A DNA stretch of 5,868 bases from an uncultured Achromobacter sp. Its GTDB lineage: Bacteria > Pseudomonadota > Gammaproteobacteria > Burkholderiales > Burkholderiaceae_B. The stretch covers positions 1 through 5,868 of the forward strand of contig CAJYKY010000530.1 of the NCBI GenBank assembly GCA_913775005.1, read 5' to 3'. The notes under the pieces were generated by a model. That model was not told the DNA's origin. It searched no databases and was given only the letters and a program-made list of their open reading frames with translations. The position numbers and the translations under genes are program-made. Below, one piece after another: positions 1 through 5,566 of this stretch (within the stretch, counting starts at the first letter, position 1; every line of letters begins with the position of its first letter).

Positions 1-201
1 AACTCGGCCAAGCATCTGCTTGGCTTCGTGGCCGACGGCCTGGATGATCTTCTTGCCGTGAGGCCCGCCTTCATGACGGATTGCGACCACGGAAGGTTCA
101 TCGAGCACGATGCCCTTGCCACGGACGTAAATCAGCGTATTGGCGGTACCGAGGTCAATCGCCATATCGCTGGAAAAATAACTGCGCAGGAATCCGAACA
201 T
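1..201 (-). CDS. mreB: MreB rod-shape-determining protein, N-terminal part (runs off left edge)
   Basis: This is the first 67 residues of MreB, the bacterial actin homologue. MreB forms ATP-dependent filaments under the inner membrane and directs lateral wall synthesis with MreC, MreD, RodA and PBP2. Reading leftwards from ATG at 201-199, the protein starts MFGFLRSYFSSD and reaches the actin-fold phosphate-1 motif DLGTANT at residues 16-22. It continues through IVLDEPSVVAI (31-41) to GHEAKQMLG (57-65). These segments line up with the start of proteobacterial MreB proteins of roughly 345 residues, so about four fifths lies outside the window. The start is chosen because the short N-terminal stretch before the phosphate loop has the normal length. 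No clear Shine-Dalgarno sequence precedes it. It is divergent from gatC. The family identification is secure; mreCD downstream is expected but not visible. Confidence 0.96.
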   Translation of the reverse strand, partial: MFGFLRSYFSSDMAIDLGTANTLIYVRGKGIVLDEPSVVAIRHEGGPHGKKIIQAVGHEAKQMLGRV

Positions 202-281
202 GGGAGCTCAGCTAAATTCTGGGGGGAATTGGGTTCATGCCGCGGGGCGTATGGCCCGAAAAAGGTCGGGTCCGCCTGTCA

Positions 282-301
282 TCACGGCGATTAAACCGTG
301 A
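282..301. repeat. Inverted repeat TCACGG-N8-CCGTGA
   Basis: A perfect 6-bp inverted repeat with an 8-base spacer lies just upstream of the TATAAT at 311. The position, overlapping where a -35 box would sit for gatC and downstream of the possible mreB promoters, is what an operator or activator site would occupy. A 6-bp match can occur by chance, and I cannot name a cognate regulator. Confidence 0.3.
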
Positions 302-310
302 ATCATAACT

Positions 311-316
311 TATAAT
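311..316 (+). promoter_or_regulatory. Candidate -10 element for gatCAB
   Basis: The hexamer TATAAT is an exact match to the sigma-70 -10 consensus. Transcription from it would start near 323 and leave a leader of about 105 nt before gatC. No good -35 box is found at 16-18 bp upstream (the bases around 287-294 do not resemble TTGACA), and there is no extended TGn motif. It would therefore need an activator or be a chance match in an AT-rich stretch. Confidence 0.35.
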
Positions 317-428
317 TTCACCGGAAATAGCGCATAAATGCAGGCTATTCAAGCTTTGTAACGGGTTTGGTGCGTACATACTGCCCAGTCCCGCCCTTCG
401 GCCTTCGCTTATCGATTTTGCAATCCCT

Positions 429-737
429 ATGGCGCTCAATGACAAAGATGTGGCCCGCATTGCCCGGCTGGCCAGAATCGAACTGACTCCCGAACAGCGC
501 TCCCTTGCGCAGTCCGAACTCAACGGCATCCTTCACCTGATCGAACGGCTTCAGTCCGTCGATACGCAGGGTGTCGAACCGCTGGCTCACCCCCTGTCCG
601 CCCATGAGGACATTGTGCTGCGCCTGCGTGAAGACGCCGTGACCGAGACCAGCTCGGAAGCCCGGCGCCAGGAACTCCTGGCCAATGCCCCCGACGCCCA
701 GGAAGGCTTGTTCCTGGTTCCTAAAGTCCTGGACTAA
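429..737 (+). CDS. gatC: GatC, subunit C of Asp-tRNA(Asn)/Glu-tRNA(Gln) amidotransferase
   Basis: GatC is the small structural subunit of the GatCAB transamidosome. It wraps around the GatA-GatB interface and stabilises GatA; it has no catalytic residues. The 102-residue product has the family's usual length of about 95-105. The N-terminal helical segment DVARIARLARIEL (7-19) is typical. It is followed by a helix around 22-43, the extended linker with PLAHPL (51-56) that contacts GatA, LREDAV (66-71), and the conserved tail ending in GLFLVPKVL (93-101). It is the first gene of gatC-gatA-gatB, ending 3 nt before gatA, which suggests translational coupling. The ATG at 429 gives the normal N-terminus, although the bases before it (CAATCCCT) contain no Shine-Dalgarno match. 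Identification is secure from both sequence and context. Confidence 0.97.
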   Translation: MALNDKDVARIARLARIELTPEQRSLAQSELNGILHLIERLQSVDTQGVEPLAHPLSAHEDIVLRLREDAVTETSSEARRQELLANAPDAQEGLFLVPKVLD

Positions 738-740
738 ACC

Positions 741-2267
741 ATGACGAAACCCGCAATGCATACCCAATTCGAGGGGATCGCCGCCTTGCGCGCGGCCCTC
801 GCCCAACGCCAGGTCAGCGCTGTTGAGCTGGCACAAAGCGCGCTGGCAGCCGCCGACGCGGCCAGCGGCCTGAATTGCTTTTTACATATTGACGCCGAAT
901 TGACGCTGGCGCAGGCTCGCGCCGCCGACGCCGCCCTGGCCGACGGCTCGGCCGGCCCGCTGGCCGGCGTGCCCATCGCCCACAAAGACGCCTTTGTCAC
1001 GCGCGGCTGGCGCACCACCGCCGGCAGCAAGATGCTGGACGGCTACGTCAGCCCGTTCGACGCCACCGTCGTTGAACGCCTGGGTGCGGCTGGCGCCGTG
1101 TCAGTGGGCAAGCTGAACTGCGACGAATTCGCCATGGGTTCCGGCAACGAGAATTCCGCCTACGGCGTCGTCAAGAATCCGTGGGATCACGCTGCCGTTC
1201 CCGGCGGTTCGTCGGGCGGTTCGGCCGCCGCCGTGGCTGCGCGCCTGGTGGCCGCTGCCACCGGCACCGACACCGGCGGTTCGGTGCGCCAGCCTGCCGC
1301 GCTGTGCGGCGTCAGCGGCATCAAGCCCACCTACGGCACCGTGTCGCGCTATGGCATGGTGGCCTTCGGCTCCAGCCTGGACCAGGCCGGGCCGCTGGCG
1401 CAAAGCAGCCGCGACTTGCTCGAGCTGCTGGACGTCATGAGCGGCTTCGATCCGCGCGATGCCACCAGCCTTGAAAAATGTGATGCCGCCGTGAACGAGC
1501 CCGGCCGCGTCCGCCGCGATTTCGACGCCGCGCAAACCGCGTTCGACGCCGCTGGCAGCCAGCCCCTGAAGGGCCTGCGCATCGGCGTGCCGGAAGAATA
1601 TTTCGGCGCTGGCCTGGCTGCTGATGTGGCCGCCGCCGTCGAGGCCGCGCTGGCGCAGTTCGAAGCGCTGGGCGCCGTGCGCGTGCCCGTGTCGCTGCCG
1701 CGCACGGAACTCGCCATCCCCGCCTACTACGTCATCGCCCCCGCCGAAGCGTCCAGCAACCTGGCCCGCTACGACGGTGTGCGTTACGGCCACCGCGCCG
1801 CGCAGTATGGCGACCTGAACGAAATGATCAGCCGCTCGCGCGCCGAAGGCTTCGGTGACGAGGTCAAGCGCCGCATCCTGATCGGCACCTACGTGCTGTC
1901 CCATGGCTACTACGACGCCTACTACCTGCAAGCGCAGCGCCTGCGCCGCCTGATCGCGCAAGACTTCCAGCGCGCCTACGCGGGCCAGTGCGACGTCATC
2001 ATGGGCCCGGTCACGCCGACGGTCGCCAAGAACATCGGCGACAACCGCGACGACCCCACCGCCGACTGGCTGGCCGACATCTACACGCTGGGCGTCAGCC
2101 TGGCCGGCCTGCCCGCGATGTCGATCCCCTGCGGCTTTGGCGGCGACAACGAAAAGCGCCCCGTCGGCTTGCAGATCATTGGCAACTACTTCGACGAAGG
2201 CAAGCTGCTTGCCATCGCCGACCGCTACCAACAAGTGACCGACTGGCACAAGCGGTCCCCGCTTTGA
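741..2267 (+). CDS. gatA: GatA, glutamine amidase subunit of GatCAB
   Basis: GatA hydrolyses glutamine (or asparagine) and sends ammonia through an internal tunnel to GatB, which amidates the mischarged tRNA. The 508-residue protein is a full amidase-signature family member, slightly longer than the usual 480-500. The Ser-cisSer-Lys triad can be read directly. Lys82 lies in GVPIAHKDAF, the cis-Ser is Ser157 in PGGSSGGSAAA, and the nucleophile is Ser181 in TDTGGSVRQPAALCG. The spacings of 75 and 24 residues match the well-studied Staphylococcus aureus enzyme (Lys79, Ser154, Ser178). GIKPTYGTVSRYGMVA (193-208) and the C-terminal GLPAMSIPCGF stretch are also conserved. The start at 741, 3 nt after gatC, is preferred; ATG at 756 (Met6) is an alternative, and neither has a strong Shine-Dalgarno. 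The TGA stop overlaps the ATG of a 33-codon ORF as TGATG. Confidence 0.98.
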   Translation: MTKPAMHTQFEGIAALRAALAQRQVSAVELAQSALAAADAASGLNCFLHIDAELTLAQARAADAALADGSAGPLAGVPIAHKDAFVTRGWRTTAGSKMLDGYVSPFDATVVERLGAAGAVSVGKLNCDEFAMGSGNENSAYGVVKNPWDHAAVPGGSSGGSAAAVAARLVAAATGTDTGGSVRQPAALCGVSGIKPTYGTVSRYGMVAFGSSLDQAGPLAQSSRDLLELLDVMSGFDPRDATSLEKCDAAVNEPGRVRRDFDAAQTAFDAAGSQPLKGLRIGVPEEYFGAGLAADVAAAVEAALAQFEALGAVRVPVSLPRTELAIPAYYVIAPAEASSNLARYDGVRYGHRAAQYGDLNEMISRSRAEGFGDEVKRRILIGTYVLSHGYYDAYYLQAQRLRRLIAQDFQRAYAGQCDVIMGPVTPTVAKNIGDNRDDPTADWLADIYTLGVSLAGLPAMSIPCGFGGDNEKRPVGLQIIGNYFDEGKLLAIADRYQQVTDWHKRSPL

Positions 2268-2368
2268 TGACGCCTGCGCCCTCGCTCCGTCCGCTGCTCC
2301 TGATCGGGCGGCCATGCGCGTGGGGCGGCCCGGCGCCGCTGGCAGCGATCTGCCCGCGGCACTACTGA
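2267..2368 (+). other. 33-codon ORF between gatA and gatB, unverified
   Basis: An ATG at 2267-2269 overlaps the gatA stop (TGATG) and opens a 33-codon frame ending at TGA 2366-2368, 15 nt before the gatB ATG. The peptide begins MTPAPSLRPLLLIG and ends AAICPRHY; it is rich in Pro, Ala, Leu and Arg and matches no family I know. About 28 of its 32 sense codons after ATG end in G or C, but this is weak evidence in such GC-rich DNA. Stop-start overlap is the usual geometry for translational coupling, so ribosomes finishing gatA could read it and arrive close to gatB. It may equally be a chance open frame in spacer DNA. No independent Shine-Dalgarno is seen. Confidence 0.22.
2324..2354 (+). repeat. 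Two adjacent small hairpins upstream of gatB
   Basis: In the gatA-gatB gap, GCGGC (2325-2329) can pair with GCCGC (2335-2339), with a G-U extension at 2324/2340. Directly after it, GGCAG (2341-2345) can pair with CTGCC (2350-2354) around the tetraloop CGAT. Neither is followed by a T-run, so they are not intrinsic terminators. They end 17 nt before the GGA that may serve as the gatB ribosome site, so they could affect translation or RNA stability. Stems of 5-6 bp are common by chance at this GC content. Confidence 0.3.
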
Positions 2369-2383
2369 TTGGAACTACAGATA

Positions 2384-3841
2384 ATGAACTGGGAAATCGT
2401 CATCGGTCTGGAAACGCACACCCAGCTTTCCACCGACTCCAAGATTTTTTCGGGTAGCAGCACGCAGTTCGGCGCAGCGCCCAACACGCACGCCAACGAA
2501 GTGGACCTGGCCTTGCCGGGCAGCCTGCCCGTCATGAACCGTGGCGCCGCTGAACGCGCCATCCGCTTCGGCCTGGCCGTGGGCGCCACCATCGCGCCGC
2601 GCTCGGTGTTCGCGCGCAAAAACTATTTCTATCCCGACCTGCCCAAGGGCTACCAGATCAGCCAGTACGAGCTGCCGGTAGTGGTCGGCGGCTCGCTGTC
2701 TTTCTTTGTTGGCGAAGAAGAAAAGACCATCAACCTGACGCGCGCGCACCTGGAAGAAGACGCCGGCAAATCCTTGCACGACGACTTCGCACTTTCCAAC
2801 GGCTCGCCCGCCAGCGGCATCGACCTGAACCGCGCCGGCACGCCGCTTCTGGAAATCGTGACCGAACCTGAAATGCGATCGGCCGCCGAAGCCGTGGCCT
2901 ACGCCCGCGCGCTGCACAGCCTGGTCGTCTGGCTGGGCATCTGCGATGGCAACATGCAGGAGGGCTCGTTCCGCTGCGACGCCAACGTGTCGGTGCGCCC
3001 GGTGGGGCAAAAGGAATTCGGCACCCGCACCGAGATCAAGAACGTCAACTCGTTCCGCTTCCTGGAACGCGCCATCGTCTACGAAGCGCGCCGCCAGATC
3101 GAACTGATCGAAGACGGTGGCACGGTGGTGCAGGAAACCCGCCTGTACGACGCCGACCGCGACGAAACGCGCAGCATGCGCAGCAAGGAAGACGCGCACG
3201 ACTACCGCTACTTCCCGGACCCCGACCTGCCCACGCTGGTGATTTCGCCGGCCTGGGTCGACGAGGTGCGCGCCGCCATGCCGGAACTGCCTGCCGCCCA
3301 GCGCGCCCGCTTCGAATCCGAATATGGCCTGCCCGCCTACGACGCCGCGCAGCTGACCGTCAGCCGCGACCTGGCTGCCTACTTCGAAGCCGTGGCGCAC
3401 GCGCTGCCGGCCGGACAAGCCAAGCTGGCCGCGAACTGGGTCATGGGCGAAGTGGCTGCGGCCTTGAACAAGGACGAAAAGAGCATCGCTGACTCGCCCG
3501 TGCAAGCGCCGGCGCTGGCCGCATTGATCACCCGCATCATCGACGGCACGATCTCCAACAAGATCGCCCGTGAAGTCTTCGGCGCCATGTGGGCCGGCGA
3601 AAACGGCGGCGACGCCGACGCCATCATCGATGCGCGCGGCTTGAAACAGATCAGCGACACCGGCGCCATCGGCGCCATGATCGACGAAGTGCTGGCCGCC
3701 AACCCGGCCATCGTGGAAGAGTACCGGGCCGGCAAGCAGAAGGCGTTCAACTCGCTGGTGGGCCAGATCATGAAGGCCGCTCGCGGCAAGGCCAACCCGC
3801 AACAAGTGAACGACCTGCTCAAGCAGAAGCTCGACAGCTGA
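2384..3841 (+). CDS. gatB: GatB, tRNA-binding kinase/amidotransferase subunit of GatCAB
   Basis: GatB binds misacylated Asp-tRNA(Asn) or Glu-tRNA(Gln), phosphorylates the side-chain carboxylate with ATP and replaces the phosphate with ammonia from GatA. The 485-residue product has the family's length of about 475-490. It starts MNWEIVIGLETHTQL, where Glu10 and His12 belong to the conserved metal/active-site cradle. Further conserved blocks are YPDLPKGYQISQYE (83-96), HLEEDAGKS (122-130), DLNRAGTPLLEIVTEP (147-162), GNMQEGSFRCDANVSVRP (189-206), TEIKNVNSF (216-224) and DAHDYRYFPDPDLP (270-283). A helical region plus the YqeY-like tRNA-binding tail fills roughly 330-485. ATG 2384 is chosen because it gives the family's usual N-terminus; an in-frame TTG at 2369 would add five residues (MELQI). 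A weak GGA at 2371-2373 is the only ribosome-site candidate. The loop 137-144 (LSNGSPAS) looks about five residues longer than in relatives I remember. Confidence 0.98.
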   Translation: MNWEIVIGLETHTQLSTDSKIFSGSSTQFGAAPNTHANEVDLALPGSLPVMNRGAAERAIRFGLAVGATIAPRSVFARKNYFYPDLPKGYQISQYELPVVVGGSLSFFVGEEEKTINLTRAHLEEDAGKSLHDDFALSNGSPASGIDLNRAGTPLLEIVTEPEMRSAAEAVAYARALHSLVVWLGICDGNMQEGSFRCDANVSVRPVGQKEFGTRTEIKNVNSFRFLERAIVYEARRQIELIEDGGTVVQETRLYDADRDETRSMRSKEDAHDYRYFPDPDLPTLVISPAWVDEVRAAMPELPAAQRARFESEYGLPAYDAAQLTVSRDLAAYFEAVAHALPAGQAKLAANWVMGEVAAALNKDEKSIADSPVQAPALAALITRIIDGTISNKIAREVFGAMWAGENGGDADAIIDARGLKQISDTGAIGAMIDEVLAANPAIVEEYRAGKQKAFNSLVGQIMKAARGKANPQQVNDLLKQKLDS

Positions 3842-3875
3842 TCAGGCGCACGCCGGCCGGTCCGGCGTCAGCATG

Positions 3876-3911
3876 AAAAAGGCCGCGGCATGACATGCCG
3901 CGGCCTTTTTT
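3876..3911. terminator. Bidirectional intrinsic terminator shared by gatB and pyrE
   Basis: A perfect 16-bp inverted repeat has arms at 3876-3891 and 3895-3910 around a 3-base loop. Each arm contains GGCCGCGGCAT or its complement flanked by A5 or T5. On the plus strand the hairpin is followed by T6 (3906-3911), and on the minus strand by U5 (from 3880-3876). It begins 34 nt after the gatB stop and ends about 29 nt beyond the pyrE stop, so it fits as a terminator for both converging genes. A smaller hairpin, ACGCCGG (3850-3856) with CCGGCGT (3862-3868), precedes it on the gatB side. Confidence 0.93.
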
Positions 3912-3939
3912 ACTTGTAGCGCTGAACGAACCCGGGCGC

Positions 3940-4626
3940 TTACTTCACGCCGTACTTCGTCCGGTACGCCTGCACCGCATCGCGGTTTTCGGCAAAGGCC
4001 GGATCGTTTTGCAACAGCGCCATGATGTCGGCCAGCGAAGCAATGGCCACCACCGGAATGCCGTAGGTCTTGGCCACGTCCTGCACGGCCGAATGCGCCG
4101 ACAGCGCGTCGTCCGGGCCAGCGCGTTCCATGCGGTCCATGGCGATCAACACGGCGGCGGGTTCGGCGCCCGCATTGCGGATGATTTCCACGGATTCGCG
4201 CACCGACGTGCCTGCCGTGATCACGTCATCAATGATGACGACCTTGCCCTTGAGCGGCGCGCCGACCAGCGTGCCGCCTTCGCCGTGATCCTTGGCTTCC
4301 TTGCGGTTGTACGCAAACGGCACATCGCTGTTGCCGGTCATGGCCGGGTGGTTGGCCAGCGCCACCGCCGTGGCGGTGGACAGCGGGATGCCCTTGTAGG
4401 CCGGGCCGAACAGCATGTCGAACTGCACGCCGGAATCCAGCAAGGCCTGAGCGTAGAACTGCGCCAGCTTGCCCACCGAGCGGCCGCTGTTGAACAGGCC
4501 AGCATTGAAGAAATAGGGGCTGATCCGGCCCGATTTGACCTTGAAGCTGCCAAAGCGCAGCACGCCTTCGTTCAGGGCAAAACGGACGAAATCAAGGGAA
4601 GTGGCGGAGGACGTGGCGGCGGTCAT
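3940..4626 (-). CDS. pyrE: PyrE, orotate phosphoribosyltransferase
   Basis: PyrE is the cytosolic enzyme of the fifth step of pyrimidine synthesis. It joins orotate to PRPP to give orotidine monophosphate and pyrophosphate, normally as a homodimer. The 228-residue product is close to the proteobacterial length of about 213-230. The PRPP-binding signature VVIIDDVITAGTS is at 129-141. The flexible catalytic loop NRKEAKDHGEGG is at 107-118, including Lys109, Lys112 and His114, and FGPAYKGIPL at 73-82 is the other conserved active-site segment. FKVKSGRISPYFFNAG (28-43) matches the orotate-side region. The ATG at 4626 gives about ten extra Ala/Ser/Thr-rich residues before the conserved fold, and no strong Shine-Dalgarno is seen. 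It converges on gatB with a shared terminator and diverges from the exonuclease gene. I see no attenuator-like leader; a possible -10 (TAAAAT, 4664-4659) would give a leader of under 30 nt. Confidence 0.98.
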   Translation of the reverse strand: MTAATSSATSLDFVRFALNEGVLRFGSFKVKSGRISPYFFNAGLFNSGRSVGKLAQFYAQALLDSGVQFDMLFGPAYKGIPLSTATAVALANHPAMTGNSDVPFAYNRKEAKDHGEGGTLVGAPLKGKVVIIDDVITAGTSVRESVEIIRNAGAEPAAVLIAMDRMERAGPDDALSAHSAVQDVAKTYGIPVVAIASLADIMALLQNDPAFAENRDAVQAYRTKYGVK

Positions 4627-4759
4627 ACGAGGGGATCCGGTAGATGGCGAACCCCGGCATTTTATCCGTTGTCAGGGCTATTCCCGAACCCGGCCGCCGA
4701 GTCGGTTAAATTCCTGCCATTGTTCCGGCCCCTGGCGGCCGCTCTACAGGAGTCTCGCT
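4627..4759. promoter_or_regulatory. Divergent pyrE / exonuclease III control region
   Basis: These 133 bp separate the two divergent start codons and should hold both promoters. On the minus strand TAAAAT (4664-4659) is a reasonable -10 for pyrE, with only a weak -35 (TCGGGA, 4687-4682, 17 bp away). On the plus strand TTAAAT (4706-4711) is a possible -10 for the nuclease gene, without a recognisable -35. The leftward continuation of the nuclease reading frame to an ATG at 4535 overlaps pyrE and does not resemble the family. Confidence 0.5.
4748..4752 (+). promoter_or_regulatory. Shine-Dalgarno AGGAG that fixes a TTG start
   Basis: AGGAG lies 7 nt before the TTG at 4760-4762. It is the best ribosome-binding match among the starts in this window, and it sits exactly where the conserved exonuclease III N-terminus begins, so it settles the start codon of the gene downstream. 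Confidence 0.85.
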
Positions 4760-5548
4760 TTGCTGCGCATCACGTCGATCAATCTCAACGGCATCCGTTC
4801 GGCCTTCCGCAAGGGCCTGCAACCCTGGATGGAAAAGCATGCCGCAGACGTTCTTTGCCTACAGGAAATCAAGATCGCCGACACCGATCTGACTGACGAC
4901 CTGCGCCACCCGCCCGGCTATACCGGCCACTTCCACCACGCGGTGAAGAAAGGCTACAGCGGCGTCGGCATCTACCTGCGCAATGCGGCCGAACGCGTGA
5001 ACATCGGCTTTGACTGCGAAGAATTCGATTCCGAAGGCCGCATCATCCGCGCCGACTGGAAGAACCTGTCGGTGATCAGCGCCTATCTGCCCTCGGGCTC
5101 CAGCGGCGACGAGCGCCAGCAGGCCAAGTATCGTTTCCTGGATAGCTTTGGCCCGTGGATCGACGCGCTGATGCATGAACACAAGACGACCGGCCGCGAA
5201 TTCATCATTTGCGGCGACTGGAACATCGCGCACAAGGAAATCGACCTGAAGAACTGGAAGGGCAACCTGAAGAACTCGGGCTTTCTGCCGGAAGAGCGCG
5301 CGTGGTTGACGGATGTGTTCGATAAGCGCGGTTTCGTGGACGTGTTCCGCACCATCGATGACCGCCCCGATCAGTACACGTGGTGGAGCAACCGTGGCCA
5401 GGCCTGGGCCAAGAACGTCGGGTGGCGCATCGACTATCAGATCGCCACCCCCGGCATCGCCGCGCGCGCACGCAACGTGGCGATCTACAAAGACGAGCGC
5501 TTCTCGGACCATGCGCCGCTGACGATCGACTACGACACCACGCTTTAA
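4760..5548 (+). CDS. xthA: Exonuclease III-family AP endonuclease (Crc-like neighbourhood, active site intact)
   Basis: This is a member of the Mg-dependent endonuclease/exonuclease/phosphatase fold family, expected to cleave DNA at abasic sites and trim 3' ends in base-excision repair. The 262-residue product begins LRITSINLNGIRSAF. Catalytic residues seen are Asn10 (INLNG), Glu36 (LQEIK), Tyr109 (ISAYLPSG), Asp153 and Asn155 (CGDWNIAH), Asp225 (GWRIDYQ) and the Asp250-His251 pair (SDHAP). All expected family positions are filled, and length matches the usual 255-270. The start is TTG behind AGGAG; no ATG gives the proper N-terminus. Several stretches (LPSGSSGDE, ERAWLTDVF, GWRIDYQIATPG) look closer to Pseudomonas Crc than to E. 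coli Xth, and Crc is also encoded beside pyrE. Crc lacks nuclease residues that are present here, so a working nuclease is the better call. The gene symbol is by family analogy. Confidence 0.93.
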   Translation: MLRITSINLNGIRSAFRKGLQPWMEKHAADVLCLQEIKIADTDLTDDLRHPPGYTGHFHHAVKKGYSGVGIYLRNAAERVNIGFDCEEFDSEGRIIRADWKNLSVISAYLPSGSSGDERQQAKYRFLDSFGPWIDALMHEHKTTGREFIICGDWNIAHKEIDLKNWKGNLKNSGFLPEERAWLTDVFDKRGFVDVFRTIDDRPDQYTWWSNRGQAWAKNVGWRIDYQIATPGIAARARNVAIYKDERFSDHAPLTIDYDTTL

Positions 5549-5565
5549 GCTTCAGGGTTTAAAGC
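5542..5565. terminator. Weak AT-rich inverted repeat between convergent genes
   Basis: GCTTTAA (5542-5548, including the nuclease stop codon) can pair with TTAAAGC (5559-5565) around a 10-base loop, in the 18-bp gap before the LysR stop. AAGCTT also occurs twice (5547-5552 and 5562-5567). The stem is short and AT-rich and has no T-run after it on either strand, so it is at best a poor terminator. Transcripts of the two genes probably overlap. Confidence 0.25.
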
Positions 5566-5566
5566 T

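Larger units (their letters stand above)
202..428. promoter_or_regulatory. Divergent mreB / gatC control region
   Basis: This 227-bp gap separates the start codons of mreB (leftward) and gatC (rightward), so it should carry promoters for both. It is AT-richer than its surroundings between about 288 and 360. On the plus strand there is a perfect TATAAT at 311-316. On the minus strand the possible -10 elements are TATGAT (302-307), TATAAG (309-314), and TATTTC (324-329), the last preceded at 17 bp by TTGAAT (347-352). None has a strong -35 partner, so the assignments are tentative. Neither start codon has an obvious Shine-Dalgarno sequence. I see no convincing small gene here; the open frames crossing it are tails of out-of-frame ORFs. 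Confidence 0.6.

Noticed and set aside
28..294. 88-codon plus-strand open frame over the mreB N-terminus and promoter region
   Set aside because: It is antisense to conserved mreB, and its tail reads through promoter DNA.
356..382. TTGTAA followed by CATACT as a second gatC promoter
   Set aside because: The spacing is only 15 bp and both boxes match 4 of 6 positions; too weak to list.
345..836. 163-codon minus-strand open frame opposite gatC
   Set aside because: It overlaps gatC, the gatC-gatA junction and the gatC leader, and the protein resembles no family. It is a shadow frame.
1101..2315. 404-codon open frame on the minus strand opposite gatA
   Set aside because: It is a mirror of gatA codon use in GC-rich DNA: low complexity, rich in Ala, Gly, Arg, Val and His, with no family pattern. 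gatA on the other strand is fully conserved.
2375..3805. 476-codon open frame on the minus strand opposite gatB
   Set aside because: Same cause: the antisense of high-GC third positions rarely contains stops. The translation shows no recognisable domain.
4633..4638. GGATCC and two AAGCTT sites (5547, 5562) as signs of cloning
   Set aside because: Common six-base sites by chance; the surrounding sequence is continuous native coding and spacer DNA with no vector sequence.
3895..4896. 333-codon plus-strand open frame covering pyrE and the start of the nuclease gene
   Set aside because: It begins inside the terminator hairpin, is antisense to pyrE and crosses the divergent promoter region. Composition is typical of a shadow frame.
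4859..5512. 217-codon minus-strand open frame opposite the nuclease gene
   Set aside because: Antisense shadow of a clearly conserved gene; no motif seen.
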